Positions 53,601 to 61,834 of a stretch of DNA of 64,000 nt are shown here, in pieces. How positions within the stretch are numbered: the stretch's first letter is position 1; every line of letters begins with the position of its first letter. The stretch is from UBA817 sp049889215. GTDB taxonomy: Bacteria > Margulisbacteria > Marinamargulisbacteria > UBA817. The notes under the pieces were generated by a model that ran no database searches, was not told the origin of the DNA, and saw only the letters and a program-made list of their open reading frames with translations. Where the stretch lies: contig JBMHDV010000005.1 in assembly GCA_049889215.1 (NCBI GenBank), forward strand, positions 40,053 to 104,052, in the 5' to 3' direction. The translations under genes and the position numbers were made by a program.

Positions 53601-55904
53601 CAAATGACAAAAGTTGCGAATACCAGAACCCTACCCGAGCCAGTGTTTATTGGCCGTCATTTTGCTGATGATGGCGTATCAAGATCAAAATTTGATGATG
53701 ATTGCCAGAGCTGCCAATCCCCAACTGAAAACTTCCAAATTCAAACCAATCAAATTGCTGATGGCGCTATCCGAACCCAAACTAAAGTTGGGGAAGTTCC
53801 TGAAATTTTTTTTGGCATCCCAACAGGAAAAATGCTCCCTATTTTCAAATATCACAACCACTTTGATAATGGCGTAATTAAACTAGAACATATAAAAGAT
53901 AAAAATATTATTGGCCGACACATTACAAATTTATCGATAAAAGGAAATAAATTTGTTGGTAATACCGTGGTTAGTCAAAATATTAGTGTAGATGCAGTTA
54001 CATCAAAAAACATTGTAAATAACACCATCGTACCAACAGACTTTTCGGATGGCTCAATTGGTGGCGAACAGATTACCAGCAGATCCGTGACCTCACGCGA
54101 AATTGGTGAACGCGCGTTTGCTTCCGCTGATATTGGTGTTGAAGTGATTAAATCAGTTCACATACAGGATAAAACATTGAGTAGTAATGACTTTGCTCCA
54201 GGTGCATTTACAGAAGATAAAATCAAGAATGGAACCATTGGTGGCAACTTAATTAAAGATGGTCAGATTGATGCTAAACACGTGAGTAAAAATACAATTA
54301 TTGATGCTGAAAAATTTATGGATAGTGGCTTAGATTGGGCTGACTTTGAAGGAATGTTTCCAAATGACCGATTTGGTGAAAACCAAATTGATTTTGACTC
54401 TAAATTTAAATCAAATGTTGAATTTGATGGGTCAAAACTCGCAACGGCAAGTGTAACAAAAACAAAATTCTCACCAAAAGACAACTTCACATTTAAGTTG
54501 GAGAAGTTAAAGTCCCCCCTAATGGTTCCCAAAGGGGGTACCGGTATGACTGAGTTTGCACTCGACCGAATTCTAACCGTCGTCAATGATGATGGGGATG
54601 TAAAAATGAATCAATCAAATCGATTAAAATGGAAAAGTACCAACAACTCTAACTATCTTCAGATTGGCGCCCCAACTCAAACGAATAGTAATGGATTTAA
54701 TGGGGTTATCACGTCCGGAGATGTTTTAATTGAATCAGGAGCATTAATTTTAAAGGATGAAGGGAATAATAAATATACCTTTTTCAAATATAATACAAAT
54801 GACTCTGCCATCCAACTCACTGGAAAATCAGCCTTAACTGAAACAGACACCAATATGGATTTAAAAGCCAAAGATGTTTATGTCAAATCAAGCTTGGTCA
54901 TTGGAAATGGTAATGCAACCAATGGCATTGATCTTGGACAAGGCTTTATTTTAGGCAAAACCTATCTCGATAATAATGAATCGCTCATCACAAATGGCCT
55001 CATGATTGAAGGCAGCTTGCAGATTGGTAGCCCCAAAGAAAATATTATTAGTACCGCTTCTGATATTGGTGATGACCGGTTGCAAGTCAATGGTACTATT
55101 CAAGGAACATCTACTGGCACAGGCGTAAATTCACCTGGAATTTTAGCAGACATCTCTGGCTTAACTGGAAATGACTACGATTCACCGATTAAGACAAACA
55201 TGCGCACCATTGCGGCCAGTGCACCGATTGGAATAGAGAGTAGCGGAAAAAACCCCATGACTATTGCTATGAATCCCACAGCCGAATCCACTGGCATGCA
55301 TTTAATAACAACAGGTGCAGCCGCACCTGCAGCAGCAGCCAAAGTTGAGATTGAAACAGCTGACAACAGTATTTCACTTGAGTCATTTTTTGGAAAAATA
55401 GAGGCCGGCTTTAAAGCTGCAATTTATGGAAAATCCACAGCCACAACCAAAGCCAATAATTACGCGGGGATCTTCACTGGGGCATTTAATGCATCTCACT
55501 TAAGCGATAATGAGCAAACACCAACCAATAACTTGCAAATTGATAGTCTAAAAGTTGACGGCCCTGTTGTTTTTAAAACACAAGAAGACATTGGAACAAA
55601 CATCATCAATTGGAAAAACGGGAATGTTGCCAATTTAATTATAAATAATAACAATAGAAATATTACATTTATAGCCCCAGAAAGTTCAGCAAAATTATTT
55701 ATCCTGATCAAACATACCGGTACTGGGCGTCTAAATTTTAACGTACCCAACCTTATTTGGATGATGGGATCTGATGCAACTAAAGGTTACAAACCTGACT
55801 TTTCAGCCGTCGATGGTGGCGTTGACATGGTGATGATTACCTACGATGAGACAATGGATAAATTCATTGCTGGCGCTGCGTTTAATTTTTCAGTTCCTGA
55901 CTAG
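50676..55904 (+). CDS. Giant exported fibre-like protein 2
   Basis: About 1742 residues. The start is set at TTG 50676: AAGGAG (50664-50669) directly abuts an ATG at 50670, too close to use, but stands 6 nt from the TTG. The signal peptide is MKRLLWGILVIFTMAV with cleavage near PLSA. Architecture parallels protein 1: N-terminal beta domain (IEELMLETIITVNSG), GNGSQLTN and VGINTNEP fibre motifs, a central region of degraded decapeptides (about 52960-54330), GGTGMTEF, and a C-terminal beta sandwich. Compared with protein 1 the repeats are less regular and the central region is longer. Paralogue by duplication; no anchor domain recognised. Confidence 0.85.
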   Translation: MKRLLWGILVIFTMAVTTPLSAIPIEELMLETIITVNSGDKQRFLVGQIDVTFDLITPTDNVVFTKSFTAAVSEGRLQIFITEDDNFTSQVFNQDILRARLTLAEKNVQFTNNGPSVTASNANLGEGEVIILPFHAFSKAVYTNTATSTMGILNDDLASFNNTDLTVAIATSNHLSRLHVDGTVRGNAFIGNGSQLTNLNYIRWRTIYERIYYDEGFVGINTNEPKALLHVSGNMLVTQNIIKETPVLLTIKSALVATFNGGAQQITNFNASNVSQGTLAGQQLFGSYPGMTGVGTIKTGLWNASLIQDGGISNQISVRPISITNGSLSGQVTLGQTLSVDSHSNLYPVIIDTQNWRMADQSKFSSIGVSTNRITKTHLEMGPTLNILQQSIPTIIMNSSGNVGIATNNIPTELSIDGAIQLGNTSTKVPGTMRLGTYFEAYSSDDGWQRLDQLGNFTGTSLFAENSLDDPLILIDVNGNIGFQKERPKDNLVVSGNVIFSGNSQAASLSSSVSDGVFFIWAAKQGALRIGDTGTGSYQSDMNISNHIGDYSVGIGHQAVAKGIGSIVITSPTTNYTSINSGDYAVNLGSRSTNISGEASQTIASYISEISGTGNIAVSSKFSGNLSQNNNTFLSASIVSQKYSNSIVGGLNASGSLGHRSFAWDVSNTGRFYPSAHHDDSFFIGFGTKVGINTNAPSTSLDVNGTVTANQFEGNGSLLTGDIRTSFMKTGGLSQNIPATINVKPYHIYASDSDGYMILSSIDSLSITNNSIESDDIKDFDLDTQKFKTGSIINENFANGSVQSNHLINDSLGESKFSNVTGDDIEPDSIDEFKLAINSIYTNQLADQAVTPKHIADDTINHPSNNIALHAVTSKDIVVEQLNSTYFAPGAATGRTIAEQAIFTTTDNAGIDESYIKWKESTGEAAPQIKEKHINTGAVSSTHIPLNELYSRHFGDQSIHSADVTTNQTADIITNQMTKVANTRTLPEPVFIGRHFADDGVSRSKFDDDCQSCQSPTENFQIQTNQIADGAIRTQTKVGEVPEIFFGIPTGKMLPIFKYHNHFDNGVIKLEHIKDKNIIGRHITNLSIKGNKFVGNTVVSQNISVDAVTSKNIVNNTIVPTDFSDGSIGGEQITSRSVTSREIGERAFASADIGVEVIKSVHIQDKTLSSNDFAPGAFTEDKIKNGTIGGNLIKDGQIDAKHVSKNTIIDAEKFMDSGLDWADFEGMFPNDRFGENQIDFDSKFKSNVEFDGSKLATASVTKTKFSPKDNFTFKLEKLKSPLMVPKGGTGMTEFALDRILTVVNDDGDVKMNQSNRLKWKSTNNSNYLQIGAPTQTNSNGFNGVITSGDVLIESGALILKDEGNNKYTFFKYNTNDSAIQLTGKSALTETDTNMDLKAKDVYVKSSLVIGNGNATNGIDLGQGFILGKTYLDNNESLITNGLMIEGSLQIGSPKENIISTASDIGDDRLQVNGTIQGTSTGTGVNSPGILADISGLTGNDYDSPIKTNMRTIAASAPIGIESSGKNPMTIAMNPTAESTGMHLITTGAAAPAAAAKVEIETADNSISLESFFGKIEAGFKAAIYGKSTATTKANNYAGIFTGAFNASHLSDNEQTPTNNLQIDSLKVDGPVVFKTQEDIGTNIINWKNGNVANLIINNNNRNITFIAPESSAKLFILIKHTGTGRLNFNVPNLIWMMGSDATKGYKPDFSAVDGGVDMVMITYDETMDKFIAGAAFNFSVPD

Positions 55905-55923
55905 TTTACGGCTTGCCACTATC

Positions 55924-55952
55924 TTTTCAAACCCCGCACCATTCGTTAATAT
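55924..55952 (+). promoter_or_regulatory. purB promoter, leaderless geometry
   Basis: TTTTCA (55924-55929), 17 nt, TAATAT (55947-55952), then 6 nt to the purB ATG, with no Shine-Dalgarno sequence. Confidence 0.55.
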
Positions 55953-55958
55953 TAATGT

Positions 55959-57260
55959 ATGATAAAACGATATTCACGCCCTGATATGTCCCATGTTTGG
56001 ACCCAAGAAAACAAATTTAATAAATGGATGGCTGTTGAACTTGCCGCCTGCAAGGCCCATGTTGAATTAGGAAACATTCCTGAGGACGCCTATCGAACCA
56101 TTGTTGAAAAAGCAGATTTTAATGTTGAACGCATTGATGAGATTGAGGCTGAAATTCACCATGACGTCATTGCCTTTTTGACCTGTGTTGCTGAATATGT
56201 TGGGGATGATTCTCGCTTTGTTCATTTGGGCTTAACCAGTTCAGATGTTGTGGATACAGCGTTTAGCTTACTCATACAAGATGCCGGCCACATTTTATTG
56301 GCCGATATTGATGCACTACTAGCCGCACTTAAAGAAAAGGCAGAGTTGCACAAATATACATTAACAATGGGCCGAACACATGGTGTTCATGCTGAGCCGA
56401 CCACCCTCGGGTTAAAATTAACCATTTGGTATGAAGAAATGAAGCGAAACAAGGCCCGCCTGGAAGCGGCCATGGAAACAACAAATGTTGGAAAAATATC
56501 TGGTGCTGTTGGTAATTATGCGCATATGCCCCCAAAACTAGAGGCCTTGGTATGCAAAGAGTTGGACCTGAATATAGCTCCGGTATCAACACAAGTTTTA
56601 CAACGTGATCGTCATGCAACATTTATGACAACATTGGCGGTTATTGCTGGCACGTTAGAAAAAATGGCGGTTGAAATTCGAGGTTTACAAAAAACCGAGT
56701 TTAATGAAGTTCTTGAACCATTTTCTAAAAAACAAAAAGGGTCATCGGCCATGCCACATAAGAAGAACCCCATTATTTGTGAGCGAGTCACAGGATTGGC
56801 CCGAGTTGTTCGAGGATATGCACTCACGGCAATGGAAAATCAGGCCTTGTGGCATGAGCGCGATATTTCACATTCATCCACGGAACGTGTTATTTTTCCC
56901 GATGCAACCATCGGCTTGGATTACATGTTTGGATTAATGACAAAAGTTATTGCTGGCATGACTGTTAACGAAGATCAAATGAAACAAAACATTGGAAAAT
57001 CATACAATGTATTCTTCTCACAAAAACTATTGCTTCGCATGGTACAAAAAGGAATGTTACGCGAAGATGCCTACCGAATTGTTCAACGCAACGCTCACGC
57101 AGCATTTGATGAAAAAATCCTTTTTGACGAAAAAATAAAAACTGAACCTGAAATCAAAAAGCTATTTTCGAATGATGAACTTGATGAGTTGTTTAGTTTT
57201 GCCCCATACACAACGCATGCTGATGAAATTTTCAACCGCGTGTATGGCACAACGCAATGA
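55959..57260 (+). CDS. purB: Adenylosuccinate lyase
   Basis: 433 residues. TSSDVVDTAFSL near 90-101, MGRTHGVHAEPTTLG near 138-152 (catalytic His), and the family signature GSSAMPHKKNPIICE near 263-277 (flexible loop with the catalytic Ser) are all present. It splits SAICAR and adenylosuccinate, releasing fumarate, in purine synthesis. Length fits the shorter bacterial class. Overlaps the next gene by 4 nt (ATGA). Confidence 0.96.
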   Translation: MIKRYSRPDMSHVWTQENKFNKWMAVELAACKAHVELGNIPEDAYRTIVEKADFNVERIDEIEAEIHHDVIAFLTCVAEYVGDDSRFVHLGLTSSDVVDTAFSLLIQDAGHILLADIDALLAALKEKAELHKYTLTMGRTHGVHAEPTTLGLKLTIWYEEMKRNKARLEAAMETTNVGKISGAVGNYAHMPPKLEALVCKELDLNIAPVSTQVLQRDRHATFMTTLAVIAGTLEKMAVEIRGLQKTEFNEVLEPFSKKQKGSSAMPHKKNPIICERVTGLARVVRGYALTAMENQALWHERDISHSSTERVIFPDATIGLDYMFGLMTKVIAGMTVNEDQMKQNIGKSYNVFFSQKLLLRMVQKGMLREDAYRIVQRNAHAAFDEKILFDEKIKTEPEIKKLFSNDELDELFSFAPYTTHADEIFNRVYGTTQ

Positions 57261-57661
57261 TTTACATTACGTTATTTTTATTTAGCTTCATCACTTTATT
57301 TCATGTTTACATGGGCGTTGGATTGCCATTTAACAAAGCCGCTGTCTTACCGCTAATTAAAGGGAAACCCATGCCGTTTCATGCACTGGCTGCGCTACCC
57401 GTTGCAGCTGCACTGGCCATAAGCACCCTTGCATTTGCGCATGAATCAGGAATGATTGAATCTATTAAGTACGGCGACTTACTGACCAAATATTTATGGT
57501 TAACGGGTATTGGTTTATTGCTTCGAGGCCTCGGTGGGCTCGTATTTTTTCATTTACTCAATCTAATTATTGACCCCACTGAATTTAAAGTTTGGGATTT
57601 AAGACTATACTCGCCACTCACCATTATTCTAGGCACACATTGCATTCTTGTTTTAATTTAA
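57257..57661 (+). CDS. DUF3995-like small membrane protein
   Basis: 134 residues with four membrane helices. GVGLPFNKAAVLPLIKGKPMPF after helix 1, a GIGLLLRGLGG turn and the C-terminal FKVWDLRLYSPLTIILG follow the pattern of DUF3995 proteins, whose function is unknown. ATG overlaps the purB stop, so translation is coupled. Confidence 0.65.
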   Translation: MIYITLFLFSFITLFHVYMGVGLPFNKAAVLPLIKGKPMPFHALAALPVAAALAISTLAFAHESGMIESIKYGDLLTKYLWLTGIGLLLRGLGGLVFFHLLNLIIDPTEFKVWDLRLYSPLTIILGTHCILVLI

Positions 57662-58392
57662 CGCATCATCACGCATCCAACGACCTGTGGCTCATATGCC
57701 CAGGGTCGTTAGGGCCTGCATACTTACTTAGTAAGCTAATTCCACCAAACGCATCACAACTTTGGTTGGATTATTCACTGCATGACAAGGTGAGTTACGG
57801 TGATGTTATTGATGAGCTTGTTCATACCATCACCGACTATGCCAAATCCTATATAATTCACTGTTTGGGCTATTCGCTAGGTGGGCGACTATTATTCTCC
57901 GCAATGCCCTTAGTGCAAGTATCCGTGGCATCTGTCACTTTTATTTCGGCGGGACTTCCCTTAACGTCCCCAGGCGACACAAAACAAAAACACCAATTCG
58001 AGTTATCTGCCATTGAACAATTAACCACGTTATCTTCTGCTGAATTCATTGAATGGTGGCACCAGCTTCCCATTTATCATTTGCTTGACCAACACTCGGG
58101 ATTTAAGGATTATTGCGAGCAGTTATCTCAATCATTGAATAAACCTCAATTGCAGCATATCTTATCCAAATTAAGTGTCCGCCACATGCCACAAACCACG
58201 TTTAAATCAACGACTCCTGCAACCTATATTTATGGTGAGAATGATATGAAATATAGAACTATTGCTCAAAATTTCCATCAATACTTTCATCATCTTGATA
58301 TTGTTTCTATTCCCAATACATCTCATCTTTGCTGGTTTGAACAGCCTCAAATTATTCAAAGAGCGCTTCAATTAATCACCAATCGTTTGTAA
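57640..58392 (+). CDS. MenH-like alpha/beta hydrolase
   Basis: About 250 residues from TTG 57640 (AGG 6 nt upstream; no ATG is available in frame, and the 5' part overlaps the membrane protein by 22 nt). The catalytic triad is visible: nucleophile Ser in GYSLGGR, Asp in YGENDMKY and His in NTSHLCW. GYSLGGR plus GENDxKY is the pattern of MenH, the SHCHC synthase of menaquinone synthesis, though other small hydrolases share it. No other men gene is in view. A b558-type SdhC would fit a menaquinone user, which is weak support. Confidence 0.65.
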   Translation: MHSCFNLTHHHASNDLWLICPGSLGPAYLLSKLIPPNASQLWLDYSLHDKVSYGDVIDELVHTITDYAKSYIIHCLGYSLGGRLLFSAMPLVQVSVASVTFISAGLPLTSPGDTKQKHQFELSAIEQLTTLSSAEFIEWWHQLPIYHLLDQHSGFKDYCEQLSQSLNKPQLQHILSKLSVRHMPQTTFKSTTPATYIYGENDMKYRTIAQNFHQYFHHLDIVSIPNTSHLCWFEQPQIIQRALQLITNRL

Positions 58393-58486
58393 TAGCGATG
58401 GCCAGATCATGGATAAATTGATATTCTTTTGAAATACCTAATTGCATCTTTACGATAATTAATAAGCATGAACGGAGTTGAATATT

Positions 58487-60373
58487 ATGAGTCAAAAATC
58501 AACAATAAAAAAGAAAAGTAAGCCAACCATCCAAGCGGACCCAAAACATAATTCGTTTGTTTACGCATCAGATCGCCTAACGGAATCCGATAAAAAGCGT
58601 CGCCCCCTTGGTGCTAAGTTTATTTCTCGAACATTTAAAAAGCCTGCGTTCATGGTGTTTGCAATTTTTGCACTGGCTGCTTTTTATATTGGTGCCACCC
58701 AAGGGCCTCAATATACCGTTCAACAGGTATCCTTGGATGTTCAAAAAGATGCTAAAGGATCTCAATTTTATTTATATAAAGGAAAGCCAAAATACGTTAC
58801 TAATATTAAACCACTTGCAGAAGCATCCCTAACAAAAGCCTCTATTGCTGCTTTAAATAATGATGTTTCAACATTACCTAAAACAGAAGTTGTTCGTACA
58901 ACCAAGCTCATAAATGGTGAGCAAAAAGAGGTGTTTTATCAACTTAAACTATCTCAACATTTTGGCATTTGGTCATTATTACCCGCGCTTGTTGCGATTA
59001 TTTTATGTTGGCTTACAAGAGAACCTGTAACATCACTATTTTCAGGTATCATTGTTGGTGCATTGTTGCTTCAACAATATGACATTACAGATGCTGTTTT
59101 ACTTGAGGCAATGGCGACAAAAAGTGCTGCTGGCATTATGTTATTGTATTTATGGTTACTTGGTGGGTTAATGGGCATCTGGGCTCGTACAGGTGCGGCA
59201 AAGGCATTTGCTGAATTAATGACAAAACATATTGTTCGAGGCCCACGTTCGGCTAAGTTCGTAGCTTGGTTATTGGGCGTCATCTTCTTTCAAGGTGGAA
59301 CAATGAGTACTGTACTGGTTGGATCAACGGTTAAACCAATTGCAGATAAAGAAAAGATTTCACACGAGGAACTATCCTATATTGTTGACTCTACAGCCTC
59401 CCCGATTGCTTGTTTACTCGCATTTAATGCGTGGCCAGGCTATGTCCAAGCATTTATGCTGGTTTCTGGCGTTGGTTTTTTAGCCACAGAAACTGATCGT
59501 ATTCAATTTTTCTTCTCAAGTGTACCATTTAGCTTTTACGCTATTTTTGCAGTGCTTGGCACATTACTTCTCTCATTCGACAAAGCCCCATTTTTAGGCA
59601 AACAAATGAAAGAAGCGATTAAACGATCACGAACCACTGGAAAATTAGACGCAGAAGGTGCAAAGCCACTATCTGCTGCAGAACTTGAAGCGAGTGATGT
59701 TCCAGCACACTATAAACCTCATGTGATTGATTTCTTTTTACCACTTGCCCTATTAATTGGTGTTACTATTGGCACATTCATTTTCATGGGGTCTCCAAAA
59801 GTACGTTGGGGATTTGGGTTAGCATTTATGTCAGCTGCAGGCTTGGCACTTATTCGAGGCATGCGATTAACCGAAATGATTGAAGGCATTGGTGAAGGCT
59901 TAAAGGGCGTTGTTTTAGGGTCTGTAATTTTAATATTAGCAATTACGATTGGCGGCATTGCTAAGTCGGCTGGTGGTGGTGTGTATTTGGTTGAGTTATT
60001 AGGCTCGTCCATTCCATTTTATGTCTTACCTGCCATTTTGATGTTTTTAACCGTAACAATCGCATTTTCAACTGGCACCAGTTGGGGTACGTATGCGGTT
60101 GCTTTCCCATTGGCACTTCCATTGGCTTGGAGTGTGGCAATGAATGCAGGTATTGCAAACCCAAAGGCCTACCTGATGATCTGCTTTGCAACGGTATTAA
60201 ATGGCAGTGTTATGGGTGATCAATGCTCCCCTATTTCTGATACCACCATTTTAAGCTCGATGTGCACAGGATGTGATTTAATGGATCACGTTAAAACTCA
60301 AATGATTCCAGCAATGTATGCCGCTGGTTTAGCATTAATTTGTTGGACAGCCGCAACATTTTTAGTTGCTTAA
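58487..60373 (+). CDS. NhaC-family Na+/H+ antiporter-like transporter
   Basis: About 628 residues from ATG 58487 (GGAG nine nt upstream). A polar 50-residue head, one helix, a periplasmic insert (about 75-165) and then ten or more helices. Family signatures: FFQGGTMSTVLVGSTVKPIAD, FSTGTSWGTYAVAFPLALPLA and GDQCSPISDTTILSS (each cited by its core GTSWGTYAVAFPLALP, GDQCSPISDTTI). Members exchange Na+ for H+ or a substrate. The periplasmic insert after helix 1 is extra relative to basic NhaC. Na+ transport suits a marine habitat. Confidence 0.87.
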   Translation: MSQKSTIKKKSKPTIQADPKHNSFVYASDRLTESDKKRRPLGAKFISRTFKKPAFMVFAIFALAAFYIGATQGPQYTVQQVSLDVQKDAKGSQFYLYKGKPKYVTNIKPLAEASLTKASIAALNNDVSTLPKTEVVRTTKLINGEQKEVFYQLKLSQHFGIWSLLPALVAIILCWLTREPVTSLFSGIIVGALLLQQYDITDAVLLEAMATKSAAGIMLLYLWLLGGLMGIWARTGAAKAFAELMTKHIVRGPRSAKFVAWLLGVIFFQGGTMSTVLVGSTVKPIADKEKISHEELSYIVDSTASPIACLLAFNAWPGYVQAFMLVSGVGFLATETDRIQFFFSSVPFSFYAIFAVLGTLLLSFDKAPFLGKQMKEAIKRSRTTGKLDAEGAKPLSAAELEASDVPAHYKPHVIDFFLPLALLIGVTIGTFIFMGSPKVRWGFGLAFMSAAGLALIRGMRLTEMIEGIGEGLKGVVLGSVILILAITIGGIAKSAGGGVYLVELLGSSIPFYVLPAILMFLTVTIAFSTGTSWGTYAVAFPLALPLAWSVAMNAGIANPKAYLMICFATVLNGSVMGDQCSPISDTTILSSMCTGCDLMDHVKTQMIPAMYAAGLALICWTAATFLVA

Positions 60374-60381
60374 AAACAATT

Positions 60382-60401
60382 GCGCCAGTTACTGCTGGCG
60401 C
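60382..60401. terminator. Bidirectional hairpin terminator
   Basis: GCGCCAG (60382-60388) pairs with CTGGCGC (60395-60401) across a 6-nt loop, between the convergent NhaC and 60389-61834 genes. On the minus strand a T-rich run (GTTTTT) follows; on the plus strand the tract is CCCTTTCTC. Confidence 0.6.
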
Positions 60402-61834
60402 CCCTTTCTCTTATTTAGTTCTTGATGTACCCAACGAGACCATTCAGCTTGGTTTTTAGGCGGCATTGTTTCTAGCGCATTAAACTTTTCAATTAAGTAA
60501 AGTTGATCTAAAAATGTTAAATGTGGTCTCAGATTCAAAAATTCTTGATGGGATTCGATCGATATATATGGCAGTGTTGACTTAACGATCTTACGAGTGT
60601 TTTTATACGGAATTGCTTTATAACCACTGTAAAATTTGACAAGCTTCGCTGTATCTACCTTATTTAGGTCGTTGACATTAACGCTATCGACTGGGTCATT
60701 GTAAAAATAATGATTGATATCGTCTTGCAACTGTCTAAGATATTCTCTTATGGGGCTAAGTATTTTTAATTTTAACTGGAACTGGTTGGGCAATGTTGCT
60801 AACCATGATTCAGGTTTATCCAGTTCAGCTTCTAAGTTAAACTTCTGATCAATGGCCAACTGCCAAACCCAGTCTCGAAATGATTGACTTGAAACTTGAA
60901 AGTAATAACCAGTCAATAACTGATTAATATCAGTCAATGTTATCGCGACTGGTTGTGATAATAACCAGCTTTGCTCCAACGGCGATAATAGATCGTAATA
61001 CCGTAGCACATCAAAAAACTGCTGCTTATCCGCAGCAATTAATGCTGCGGCTTTGTCCAATTGCTTTATTTTTAAAAAATAATACACACTCAACGAAGGG
61101 TTTGTGTTAGATAAATCAGCGCCACCCCCCTCTAAGTTCAATAGTAATGATAAAAGCTTAAATGATGGATCTTGAGACTCAACATCAGCATAATAGTAGG
61201 ACACTAGTTTTTCACGCCAAAATACGGCCAACTGCTCAAACTGGTACGGGTAAAGTGTTCTTAAATGAAAAATGAATGCCATTTGATCAAACATCGGCCA
61301 GAACTCATAAATATAGTTTTTATTACGGTTTAAATAAACCAGCTTGTCAGTTGTGTTCGGAATCAACTGTTGCGAAAATGAGATCTTTTCTGCCGCCGTA
61401 AAAAAGTTAAACATCTCCTTCATTTCAATCTGAAAATAGTCGGGCAACTCTTTGTAATAGAGATGGTTCAACAATGACAACTGGACGGACTTTTTCATTT
61501 TTCGTGCCATATCCAAGGTTTGAAGCAGCAAATCCCAGCGCTCATTTTCAATCATATAATCCAGTAAAATAACATCTGTTTCTTTATTCAAAAAACTCAA
61601 ATAAATATAGGCTAAAAGCACATCGGATTCGGTTTTAAAGTAATCGGATATTGGAACACCATTAATAAACGTTATGTTACAGCGCTCAAATTCTCCTTTA
61701 AATATATGTAGTGCTGAGGGCGCGCTTGCGCTAAATTGATTAATCTCATCTTGCAAATGCTGGCAACTAATTTCTGCCTTTACCCCCACAGTAAACACAG
61801 CCATCAGACCAATAACAAGATACCGCCGTATCAT
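60389..61834 (-). CDS. Exported helical protein of unknown function
   Basis: 481 residues from ATG 61834, which overlaps the nadE stop as ATGA and begins a signal peptide (MIRRYLVIGLMAVFTVGVKA). A longer frame from 61855 would put seven residues before it and is less likely. The mature part is almost all helical with many Leu, Tyr and Phe, possibly TPR-like or HEAT-like, with two early cysteines (ISCQHL, ERCNITF). No family recognised. Coupled to nadE, so co-transcribed, although the roles look unrelated. Confidence 0.72.
   Translation of the reverse strand: MIRRYLVIGLMAVFTVGVKAEISCQHLQDEINQFSASAPSALHIFKGEFERCNITFINGVPISDYFKTESDVLLAYIYLSFLNKETDVILLDYMIENERWDLLLQTLDMARKMKKSVQLSLLNHLYYKELPDYFQIEMKEMFNFFTAAEKISFSQQLIPNTTDKLVYLNRNKNYIYEFWPMFDQMAFIFHLRTLYPYQFEQLAVFWREKLVSYYYADVESQDPSFKLLSLLLNLEGGGADLSNTNPSLSVYYFLKIKQLDKAAALIAADKQQFFDVLRYYDLLSPLEQSWLLSQPVAITLTDINQLLTGYYFQVSSQSFRDWVWQLAIDQKFNLEAELDKPESWLATLPNQFQLKLKILSPIREYLRQLQDDINHYFYNDPVDSVNVNDLNKVDTAKLVKFYSGYKAIPYKNTRKIVKSTLPYISIESHQEFLNLRPHLTFLDQLYLIEKFNALETMPPKNQAEWSRWVHQELNKRKGRQQ

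Noticed and set aside
45724..55904. Trimeric autotransporters
   Set aside because: A YadA-head-like stretch exists, but no C-terminal YadA anchor or other translocator barrel is seen in either protein.
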